Shown one piece after another: positions 1 to 5,389 of a stretch of 5,467 nt of DNA (its first letter is position 1; each line of letters opens with the position of its first letter). The stretch spans positions 1-5,467 of the forward strand of contig JAIRMD010000035.1 of NCBI GenBank assembly GCA_031258915.1, written 5' to 3'. The notes under the pieces were generated by a model, which made no database searches, had not been told where the DNA came from, and saw nothing but the letters and a program-made list of their open reading frames with translations. A program made the translations under genes and the position numbers. This DNA comes from Prevotellaceae bacterium. Its GTDB lineage: Bacteria; Bacteroidota; Bacteroidia; Bacteroidales; UBA932.

Positions 1-903
1 GGCCATGCGCGGTTCGATGTCCGCAACTCTCGCTTTGGCGTGCGCGGCAGCGTTTCCGAAAACATGAGCTACCGCACGCAGGTGGAGTTTAGCAGCGAAG
101 GCAAGCTGTCGGTGCTGGATGCGTATGTAGCCTACCGGCTGCCGGCAGTTTCCGTTTCGCTTGGGCAGCAGCAGTACGCTTTCAGCACCGACTTGGCGCG
201 CAGCCCCATGCAAAATATTTTTGCCAACCGCACGTTTGTGGCCAAGTACGCCGCTACCTACGCAGACACAAGCGGCAAGGTTAGCGCGTTTGGCTCGCGC
301 GATATTGGCGGGCTGCTGACCGTAACCCTCCGGCGGTGGATTCCTGTTGTGCTCAAGGCGGGGTTGTTCAACGGCAGCGGCGCCAACAACCCTGCCTGGC
401 AGGAGCGCCTCAACGTATCGGTAAAGGCAGAGTACGGCGGCGACGACGGCTTGCAGGCCGCCGCCAGCTACTACAGCGGTCAGATGCCGCAAACGCAGCG
501 CCTCGCCATGTGGGGCGGCGAGCTGCGCTACATCACGCCTAAGCTTATACTCGACGCAGAGGTGGCGCAGCGCACGTATGAGCAAAACGGAAGGCATACG
601 CTCACCGCCGCTTACCTGCAAGGCTTGTACAAAATTGACCTCAAGCCGAATTTGCTTGCCCAGTACCTTGCCCCAACCCTTAGGTATGATGCTGTGCGCA
701 ACGGCAGCTACAGCAGCGCCGTCGGGCAGTTCGACGCTCAGCGGGCATCGGTAGGCGTGAACGTAGGCGTTTCGCGCAAGCTTATCAAGGGCGAAATCCG
801 GTTTGGGTTCGAGAAGTATATCATCTCGCGCAAGCCCAGTAACTTTCACATCGACGAGCTGCTGCACGATAAGGCCACCGTCGAGATGGTGGTAACATTC
901 TAA
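1..903 (+). CDS. Outer-membrane porin, Porin_O_P-like (5' end cut by window)
   Basis: The frame is open from the first base, so this is the C-terminal 300 codons of a longer gene; the GTG at 40 is internal, not a true start. Counting codons from the window edge, the FDVRNSRFGVRG stretch (5-16), LDAYVAYR (39-46), GQQQYAFS (55-62), ANRTFVAKY (about 75-83) and RDIG (100-103) resemble the phosphate-selective porin O/P family of Bacteroidota outer-membrane barrels. Alternating polar/hydrophobic strands with many Tyr, Gly and Arg continue to the end, and the protein finishes in Phe (VEMVVTF), the usual last residue of an outer-membrane barrel recognised by the BAM machinery. The signal peptide lies outside the window. 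Role by family: passive diffusion of small anionic solutes. The substrate cannot be read from sequence, and nothing beside it suggests phosphate metabolism. cutC starts 7 bases after the stop, so the two are probably cotranscribed. Confidence 0.85.
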   Translation, partial: GHARFDVRNSRFGVRGSVSENMSYRTQVEFSSEGKLSVLDAYVAYRLPAVSVSLGQQQYAFSTDLARSPMQNIFANRTFVAKYAATYADTSGKVSAFGSRDIGGLLTVTLRRWIPVVLKAGLFNGSGANNPAWQERLNVSVKAEYGGDDGLQAAASYYSGQMPQTQRLAMWGGELRYITPKLILDAEVAQRTYEQNGRHTLTAAYLQGLYKIDLKPNLLAQYLAPTLRYDAVRNGSYSSAVGQFDAQRASVGVNVGVSRKLIKGEIRFGFEKYIISRKPSNFHIDELLHDKATVEMVVTF

Positions 904-910
904 CAGCTAA

Positions 911-1675
911 ATGCGTTCATTTTCTATGCTTCAAAAAAAAATCATACTCGAAGTTTGCGCCGACTCGGTCGAGTCGGTGGCTGTTGCCCAAGCCAGCGGA
1001 GCATCGCGGATAGAGCTTTGCAGCGACCTGCCGGAGGGCGGCACAACGCCGTCGTTTGGGCTGATAGAGGCTGCCCGCAGGCTGCTTGCGATACAGCTGT
1101 ACGTGCTTGTTCGGCCTCGCGGCGGCGATTTTCTCTACAGCGATGCGGAGCTTGAGGTCATGCTGTCGGACATCCGCACGTGCGGTAAGCTTGGCTGCGA
1201 CGGCGTAGCCATCGGCGTGCTGAGCAGCGACGGGGCTGTTGACGTGCAGCGCTGCCGTCGGCTGGTTGAGGCGGCGCGCAGCTGCGGAATGGGCGTTACC
1301 TTTCACCGCGCATTCGACCGCTGCCGCAGCCTGCCGGAAGCGCTGGAAGCCCTTGTTGAGCTGGGCTGCGAGCGTATTCTCACATCGGGAGGGCGCAACG
1401 CTGCTATGGAGGGCGCAGGCGTGATAAGAGAGCTGGTTGAAAAGGCCAACGGGCGCATCTGCATTATGCCCGGCGCAGGTATCACGCCGGAGAATATTGC
1501 AGATATTCTCGAAATCACGGGGGCTAACGAGCTGCACGGAACATTCCGCAGCAAATACAGCAGCGGCATGGTTTACCGAAGCTCCCTTCTGGGCGCTCCC
1601 GACGAGGAGTACAACCTGTGGCACGCCGATGGCGGAAAAGTAGAAAAAGCGCTACAGGCATGCATTTCTTTATAA
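911..1675 (+). CDS. cutC: CutC family protein (copper homeostasis protein CutC)
   Basis: This is a full-length CutC-family TIM-barrel protein (254 residues, family usually about 240-255). Visible family motifs: LEVCADSVES (13-22), RIELCSDLPEGGTTPS (33-48), LVRPRGGDFLYS (66-77), DGVAIGVL (97-104), FHRAFD (131-136), ILTSGG (156-161), IMPGAGI (185-191) and ELHG (207-210). Cys16 and Cys37 match the two N-terminal cysteines conserved in CutC proteins and proposed to bind Cu(I). Ten cysteines in all is high for a cytosolic protein. The family is named for copper tolerance in E. coli, but that phenotype has since been attributed to the MicL small RNA arising from the cutC locus, so the biochemical role here is unsettled. 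The start could be the ATG at 911 or the one at 926 (MLQKKIILEV), which fits the usual family N-terminus better; no Shine-Dalgarno decides it. It follows the porin gene at 7 bases and precedes buk. Confidence 0.93.
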   Translation: MRSFSMLQKKIILEVCADSVESVAVAQASGASRIELCSDLPEGGTTPSFGLIEAARRLLAIQLYVLVRPRGGDFLYSDAELEVMLSDIRTCGKLGCDGVAIGVLSSDGAVDVQRCRRLVEAARSCGMGVTFHRAFDRCRSLPEALEALVELGCERILTSGGRNAAMEGAGVIRELVEKANGRICIMPGAGITPENIADILEITGANELHGTFRSKYSSGMVYRSSLLGAPDEEYNLWHADGGKVEKALQACISL

Positions 1676-1714
1676 GCATGCAAGTAGCCACCTTGAACCT
1701 GATTTGTTTTTGAG

Positions 1715-1746
1715 CTTTTGAATTTTTGAATTTTTGAATTTTTGAA
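1715..1746 (+). repeat. Tandem octamer array (TTTTTGAA x4) abutting the buk start
   Basis: Four head-to-tail 8-base units: CTTTTGAA (1715-1722) and then three identical TTTTTGAA (1723-1730, 1731-1738, 1739-1746). The last A is also the first base of the buk ATG. A gain or loss of units would change the length of the untranslated leader by 8 bases without touching the reading frame. The run also gives an unstructured A/T-rich leader, which is known to favour initiation in Bacteroidota genes that lack Shine-Dalgarno sites. Whether it varies in copy number is not visible here. Confidence 0.9.
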
Positions 1747-2813
1747 TGAAAATATTAGCAATCAACCCCGGGTCAACATCGACCAAAATAGCCGTTTTTG
1801 AGCAAGGCAAAAATGTGTTTCAGGTAACCTTGCGCCATAGCGCTGAGGATTTGAAGCCATTCGCCAGCGTAGCGGAGCAGTTCACCTTTCGTAAGGAGGT
1901 GATTTTAGCCGAGCTCAAAAAAGCGAATATCAGCGTGAGCGAAGTAAGCGTGGTAGTGGGGCGTGGAGGAATAGTGAAGCCGATAGAATCCGGCGTTTAT
2001 GAGGTCAATGAGGCCATGAAAGCCGATCTGTGCTCGGCAAAATACGGCGAACATGCCAGCAACCTTGGCGCTCTCATTGCCGACGATATTGCCCACTCGC
2101 TGCCGGCTGCCAAAGCCTACATTGCCGACCCTGTGGTGGTGGACGAGCTGCAGGATGTGGCCAGGGTTACGGGCTTGCCCATGTTTACCCGAAAGTCAAT
2201 TTTTCATGCCCTCAACCAGAAAGCTCTTGCGCGGACGTACGCGCAAGAGCAGGGCAAAAAATACGAGGAGCTCAACCTCATAGTGGCGCACTTGGGCGGC
2301 GGAATTTCGGTGGGTGCGCACAAGCGGGGGAAGGTAGTGGATACCAACAACGCCATTGGCGGCGACGGAGCTTTTTCGCCTGAGCGCACTGGAACCACGC
2401 CGGCCTTGCAGCTGCTTGAGGCCTGCTTTAGCGGAAAATATACCAAAGCCGAGCTCTCGAAAATGCTGGTCGGTAGCGGAGGATTGGTGGCGCACTTGGG
2501 CACCAACGAGGCGCAAAAGGTGGTGGAGCGCGCCAAACAGGGCGACGAGCAGGCGCGCCTGGTGATAACCGCCATGAGCTACCAGGTGGGGAAGGAAATC
2601 GGCGCCGCTGCTGCCGTGCTGCACGGCAACGTCAATGCGGTGCTGATTACCGGAGGAATTGCCCACAACTCTTTCGTTACAGACTACATCAAGCAAATGG
2701 TTGAGTTCATTGCTCCGGTTGTTGTGTATCCGGGCGAAGACGAAATGTTGGCGTTGGCAGCAACCGTTACCCAAATGCTGGATGGCAACCTGCCGCTGAA
2801 AATCTACGCCTAA
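1746..2813 (+). CDS. buk: Butyrate kinase
   Basis: This 355-residue enzyme of the acetate/butyrate kinase family (ASKHA fold) interconverts butyryl-phosphate + ADP and butyrate + ATP in the cytosol. It is the last, ATP-forming step of the phosphotransbutyrylase route. Seen in the protein: the N-terminal phosphate-binding signature NPGSTSTK (7-14), VGRGGIVKP (71-79), FTRKSIFHALNQKALAR (147-163), the second family signature AHLGGGISVGAH with VVDTNN (181-202), GAFSPERTGT (208-217), the adenosine-side motif ITGGIAHN (301-308) and YPGEDEMLALA (328-338). RKSIFHALNQKA and the length point to butyrate kinase rather than acetate kinase (about 400 residues). Branched-chain 2-methylpropanoate kinase activity cannot be excluded. 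The ATG at 1746 gives the canonical N-terminus. The usual partner ptb is not adjacent on either side. No clear promoter is seen in the 70-base upstream gap, so read-through from cutC is likely. Confidence 0.95.
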   Translation: MKILAINPGSTSTKIAVFEQGKNVFQVTLRHSAEDLKPFASVAEQFTFRKEVILAELKKANISVSEVSVVVGRGGIVKPIESGVYEVNEAMKADLCSAKYGEHASNLGALIADDIAHSLPAAKAYIADPVVVDELQDVARVTGLPMFTRKSIFHALNQKALARTYAQEQGKKYEELNLIVAHLGGGISVGAHKRGKVVDTNNAIGGDGAFSPERTGTTPALQLLEACFSGKYTKAELSKMLVGSGGLVAHLGTNEAQKVVERAKQGDEQARLVITAMSYQVGKEIGAAAAVLHGNVNAVLITGGIAHNSFVTDYIKQMVEFIAPVVVYPGEDEMLALAATVTQMLDGNLPLKIYA

Positions 2814-2842
2814 AAAATTCAAGTAAAAATAGCTGTGGACGC

Positions 2843-2873
2843 ATTGCATTTTTGCTGTAAAGTTATATCTTTG
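2843..2873 (+). promoter_or_regulatory. Bacteroidota-type promoter for the T9SS cargo gene
   Basis: A perfect -7 box TATCTTTG (2866-2873, consensus TAnnTTTG) follows ATTG (2843-2846, three of four matches to the -33 TTTG) with a 19-base spacer, within the normal range for the primary sigma factor of this phylum. Transcription would start near 2880, leaving a leader of about 30 bases before the ATG at 2912. Confidence 0.75.
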
Positions 2874-2894
2874 TCGAAAAATTTTGTCGAAAAA
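2870..2894 (+). repeat. 12-base perfect direct repeat over the -7 box and start region
   Basis: TTTGTCGAAAAA occurs at 2870-2881 and again at 2883-2894, separated by one T. The first copy shares its TTTG with the -7 box. The second lies in the probable 5' leader and carries an imperfect box of its own (AAATTTTG, 2879-2886). It may be a local duplication or a binding site for a regulator; sequence alone does not decide. Confidence 0.85.
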
Positions 2895-2911
2895 CTAAAA
2901 ACCTGTTTTGT

Positions 2912-3925
2912 ATGAAAAAAATTATAGCAACTTCGTTAGGGTTGATGATAGCCTCATCCGGCATGGCACAACCCGCCATCACCTACGCCAAGCATGGCCT
3001 GCAGGCAGGTGATGCACATCGTACCCGCAGGGTAACAACCGTAGAAACGGGAGTAAGCGGCGCTAACGTAACGTGGGATTTTAGCGCATGTGAAGTAACC
3101 GGTAACGTCCAAACGGAAGCCCTCGAAGCCAGCAACGGACATATTGCCGTGCGTAACGATGGCAACGTCCTGTTTCAGTTTGACGTTACGCCGTACGGAA
3201 ACGACTACTACGGCTACGGGGCAAACGGCTACAACGTGGTGTACGAAAATCCTGTGCTCAAAACAAGGTATCCTTTCGGATTTCTTGACCAGCACAGCGG
3301 CGAATTTACGGGGTACATTGCCCACCAGGGCGGCAGCAAAACCCTCGTTGAAGGCACCTACTCGTCGGAGGTGGATGGCTACGGCTCGCTGAAGCTGCCC
3401 AACGGCGTTACGCTGAACAACGTGCTGCGCGTAAAGACCACAGAAGTGCAAAAGCGACTCGCGGGTAGCGCTTACGACATTGAAGAGGAAAAATACCTGT
3501 GGTATTCGCAGGATTTTCGCTACCCGGTGTTTGTAACTATCCACCTCAGCAGCGGCGGCGCTAATGGAGCGGCAACCGTGAGCAAATCGTCGTACGTGAG
3601 CGTGGCAGCCTTGTCTGCACCTCCGGCGCCTGCAAGCAGCGGCGGCAGCGGCGGGCTGCCTGCGCCTGCTCCCGACGTTGAGCACAGCATCTACCCCAAC
3701 CCCGTGGCAGATGTTGCCAACATTACCTACAAGCTGCCCAGCGACGCTACGGTAAGCATTGCCGTGTATACTACAACCAGCGTATGCATACGCAAAATTG
3801 TAACCAACGAGCTGCAGGCGGCAGGAGAGTATTCCTACTCCTACACCCCCTCTGTGGCGGGTACCTACTTTGTGCGCTTTGCCTTAGGCGATAAAACCTA
3901 TACGGAGCAAATTGTGAAAAAGTAG
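2912..3925 (+). CDS. Secreted protein with T9SS type A C-terminal sorting domain
   Basis: Of 337 residues, 1-19 form a Sec signal peptide (Lys-Lys, hydrophobic core, probable cut after SGMA before Gln20). Residues about 20-232 form a beta-rich domain with VTWDFS (53-58), NPVLKTRYPF (113-122), DGYGSLKLPNG (155-165), NNVLRVKT (169-176) and KYLWYSQDFRYPVF (194-207). This pattern recurs in Bacteroidota T9SS proteins but has no function I can name. A Pro/Gly/Ser linker (about 236-254) leads to a type A sorting domain (about 259-337) with YPNP (261-264), a G-x-Y-x-x-x-Y segment, AGTYFVRF and the terminal EQIVKK. By family knowledge the protein crosses the inner membrane by Sec and the outer membrane by T9SS, is trimmed at the sorting domain, and is released or attached at the surface. 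It has its own promoter and appears monocistronic; the next gene is convergent, 47 bases away. No catalytic motif is evident. Confidence 0.9.
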   Translation: MKKIIATSLGLMIASSGMAQPAITYAKHGLQAGDAHRTRRVTTVETGVSGANVTWDFSACEVTGNVQTEALEASNGHIAVRNDGNVLFQFDVTPYGNDYYGYGANGYNVVYENPVLKTRYPFGFLDQHSGEFTGYIAHQGGSKTLVEGTYSSEVDGYGSLKLPNGVTLNNVLRVKTTEVQKRLAGSAYDIEEEKYLWYSQDFRYPVFVTIHLSSGGANGAATVSKSSYVSVAALSAPPAPASSGGSGGLPAPAPDVEHSIYPNPVADVANITYKLPSDATVSIAVYTTTSVCIRKIVTNELQAAGEYSYSYTPSVAGTYFVRFALGDKTYTEQIVKK

Positions 3926-3972
3926 GCTAATTCTCCGAAGGTGGAAAGCTTGAGTAAAAGACAACGCATAGC

Positions 3973-4167
3973 TCAACGCTTTTCCAAAAAATTTCTTTCT
4001 TTTTTCGTCAAGTTGCCCATTCCCTTTGCCGCAATCTTATCGAGAATCCGGTCAACCTCCTGCTGCTGCTGCCGGCGCAGGTTGTACGCAATCTCAAAAT
4101 CGTCAACCGCAGCGCGGGGCTGCCTGCGCTGCGGTTTGCAAAAAATATTTCTTAAAAACGAAAACAC
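3973..4167 (-). CDS. 64-residue protein with rhomboid C-terminal-tail motif (DUF6576-like)
   Basis: The sequence reads from a GTG at 4167 to a TGA at 3975-3973. The C-terminal half, EVDRILDKIAAKG (37-49) and LTKKERNFLEKR (53-64), matches the pattern (E/D)-DRILDKI-x3-G-x3-LT-x2-E-x2-FL seen at the cytosolic end of many Bacteroidota rhomboid proteases. The preceding DDFEIAYN (22-29) also resembles the D-Y-E-Y-N segment found there. The start MFSFLRNIFCKP is a short hydrophobic/basic helix that could touch a membrane; there is no true transmembrane segment. A Gln run (33-36) is encoded by four CAG codons. It lies 46 bases downstream of the nuclease-family gene on the same strand, probably in one transcript. 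An in-frame stop (4212-4210 on this strand) excludes a fusion to that gene. GTG is the only plausible start I see. The function is unknown. It could instead be the remnant of a longer gene, but the intact frame and motif favour a real small protein. Confidence 0.7.
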   Translation of the reverse strand: MFSFLRNIFCKPQRRQPRAAVDDFEIAYNLRRQQQQEVDRILDKIAAKGMGNLTKKERNFLEKR

Positions 4168-4187
4168 GGTAAGGCTGGGTGTATTGC

Positions 4188-4201
4188 AAAATTCAAAATT
4201 C
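4188..4201 (-). repeat. Tandem GAATTTT x2 in the leader of the small protein gene
   Basis: Read on the minus strand, the 7-mer GAATTTT occurs twice in tandem, 20 bases upstream of the GTG start. It is close in sequence to the TTTTTGAA units in front of buk and lies in the same sense relative to its gene. It could be an A/T-rich initiation leader or a relic of the same repeat type. Two copies alone are weak evidence. Confidence 0.45.
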
Positions 4202-4213
4202 GGATTGCTTCAT

Positions 4214-5227
4214 TTATAGCTTTGATTTCAGCTGTTTCTTTAACTCGCCAATCAGCATATCTCTTTCGCTAAGCGCTTTTTTATCTTCGTCAATGATTTT
4301 GTCTTTTTCGTCTATTACTTTGTCTTTTTCGTCAAGCGCTTTGTCTTTTTCGTCAAGCGCTTTGTTTTTCTCTTCGATGATTTTGTCTTTCTCGCCAAGC
4401 GCTTTGTCTTTCTCTTCGATGATTTTATCCTTGTGTGCAATGAGCCGCTCTTTATCCTGAAGCTCCTTCATCAAGTCATCCTCCAGCTCCATCTCCCGCT
4501 GAATTTCCTCGCTCTCGGAGGCCATGCGAAGGCGGCGAATGATGTGGCGATACACCTCCGGAAAGTCGTCCTCATCCACGTTCAGGATGTGGTGGTTCTT
4601 CGTGCGGTTTGCCTGATCGAAGATGCTTAGCAGCTTCTCGACAGCGCTGCGGCGGCGCTGCTTGAGCTGGTCTATCTGAACAATCCATGACCGGTGGTGC
4701 AGGCTCTGGATAAACTCGTTGGTGGATGCCACCGCGGTTTTCGTCGTACTGTCCTTGGCGTTGTAGTCCACCTGCAGAACGGGGCGGTCGGGGATGCCGA
4801 TGTCGTGGCCGAGCAGGAAGATGCAGTAAATCTGGCGCGCCTTCTTGCTGTCATCGCCGCCGTCGTATGTGTTGTTCGGATTTTGGTAGTGAAGCCCAAG
4901 GTAGCGCCGAAAGCGCATGACATCCGACAGCAGCTTCGCCTTCTGCAGCTCTATCATCACCGTCTTAAAGCCGCCGTCCGGAACGGATATTTTTGCCGAA
5001 AAGTCAAAGCGGCAGACGGTAAGAAACGTTTCGTCTTGCTTCGCCGCCTTCCGGCTTTTCTTTTTCTGCTGCTCCCCCTGCGCAGGGCGGCGCGTCAGCT
5101 CCTGCGCCGAAAAATCGAGCTCAACAACCTCCTCGCCGATGATCGCAGACAGAAACGCTTTGGCCACTTTTTCGTCTTCCATCATGAACTTGAAGACTAC
5201 ATCGTATATGGGATTCGCTATATGCAT
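4214..5227 (-). CDS. PD-(D/E)XK nuclease/transposase family protein (Rpn/PDDEXK_2-like) with heptad-repeat C-terminus
   Basis: Of 337 residues, the start NPIYDVVFKFMMEDEKVAKAF (5-25) and IIGEEVVELDF (29-39) are typical of the PD-(D/E)XK transposase/Rpn group common in Bacteroidota. The likely catalytic residues are Asp9, Asp75 (CRFDF) and Glu93-Leu-Gln95-Lys96 (MIELQKAK), the E-x-Q(K) variant of this group. A basic, low-complexity insert (about 45-65, QQKKKSRKAAK) interrupts the core. DVMRFRRYLGLHYQ (102-115), LLGHDIGIPD (138-147) and a domain with DFPEVYRHIIRRLRMA (221-236) follow. From about 237 the protein is one long, highly charged helix, with eight heptads of the type xEKDKxx at 264-319. 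Related Rpn proteins are DNA endonucleases promoting recA-independent recombination. A mobile or defence role is inference. No inverted repeats or target-site duplication were found around it. The ATG at 5227 lies about 30 bases below a -7 box. The small protein gene follows at 46 bases. Confidence 0.88.
   Translation of the reverse strand: MHIANPIYDVVFKFMMEDEKVAKAFLSAIIGEEVVELDFSAQELTRRPAQGEQQKKKSRKAAKQDETFLTVCRFDFSAKISVPDGGFKTVMIELQKAKLLSDVMRFRRYLGLHYQNPNNTYDGGDDSKKARQIYCIFLLGHDIGIPDRPVLQVDYNAKDSTTKTAVASTNEFIQSLHHRSWIVQIDQLKQRRRSAVEKLLSIFDQANRTKNHHILNVDEDDFPEVYRHIIRRLRMASESEEIQREMELEDDLMKELQDKERLIAHKDKIIEEKDKALGEKDKIIEEKNKALDEKDKALDEKDKVIDEKDKIIDEDKKALSERDMLIGELKKQLKSKL
4271..4438 (-). repeat. 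Eight 21-base in-frame tandem units encoding heptads
   Basis: Consecutive 21-base units lie at 4271-4291, 4292-4312, 4313-4333, 4334-4354, 4355-4375, 4376-4396, 4397-4417 and 4418-4438. The shared core on the plus strand is AAGCGCTTTGTCTTTTTCGTC or its GATGATTTTGTC variant. The outermost units are the most diverged. Each unit encodes one heptad (residues 264-319), with endings alternating between Ala-Leu and Ile-Ile/Val-Ile. Because the unit is a multiple of three, copy-number change would lengthen or shorten the helix without a frameshift. Confidence 0.93.
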
Positions 5228-5253
5228 ACGCCGGTTTTATGTGTACATTCCTA

Positions 5254-5346
5254 AGGGCAAAGGTAATCATTTTTTATATAAAATCGCCACCTCAACATTC
5301 GAGCTGATAATGAACCCGACAATTTGAAATGCCCTGCGTTTGCCCT
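5254..5346. repeat. 8-base inverted repeat flanking the divergent promoter region
   Basis: AGGGCAAA (5254-5261) and its reverse complement TTTGCCCT (5339-5346) are 77 bases apart. A further TGCCCT lies at 5330-5335. The left arm overlaps the minus-strand -7 box. This may be an operator pair or chance; it is too short to settle. Confidence 0.3.
5258..5265 (-). promoter_or_regulatory. -7 box for the nuclease-family gene
   Basis: On the minus strand TACCTTTG (5265 to 5258) matches the Bacteroidota -7 consensus exactly and lies 30 bases before the ATG at 5227, giving a leader of about 20-25 bases. No good -33 element is seen at the right distance: the nearest TTG (5295-5293) would leave a 27-base spacer. 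The promoter may therefore be weak or activator-dependent. Confidence 0.6.
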
Positions 5347-5351
5347 ATAAA

Positions 5352-5383
5352 ATTGGCGCTACCAAGAAAAATTGCTACCTTTG
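5352..5383 (+). promoter_or_regulatory. Strong Bacteroidota-type promoter reading out of the window
   Basis: ATTG (5352-5355) is followed by a 20-base spacer and a perfect TACCTTTG -7 box (5376-5383), the best promoter in the window. Transcription would begin near 5390 and run rightwards into a gene not contained here. It diverges from the nuclease-family promoter, with about 110 bases between the two -7 boxes. Confidence 0.75.
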
Positions 5384-5389
5384 CAGCCG

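Noticed and set aside
917..1624. 235-codon open frame antisense to cutC
   Set aside because: It mirrors the cutC coding frame in GC-rich DNA, has no recognisable motif, and the plus-strand CutC motifs are unmistakable.
1658..1681. GCATGC/GCATGC possible terminator hairpin around the cutC stop
   Set aside because: Only a 6-base stem with a 12-base loop, no extension on either side, and no U-run directly after it.
2196..2849. 217-codon open frame antisense to buk
   Set aside because: Its composition is a shadow of buk (His/Gln/Arg-rich, no domain), and the plus strand encodes a complete canonical kinase.
3941..4219. 92-codon plus-strand frame between the convergent genes
   Set aside because: Cys/Arg/Ser-rich low-quality translation; the opposite strand carries the conserved DRILDKI motif.
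4271..4438. Regular repeats resembling a CRISPR array
   Set aside because: The units are contiguous with no unique spacers, have a period of exactly 21, and lie in frame within a coding sequence.
4694..5254. 186-codon plus-strand frame opposite the nuclease-family gene
   Set aside because: No family resemblance, and it overlaps the conserved PD-(D/E)XK core read on the minus strand.
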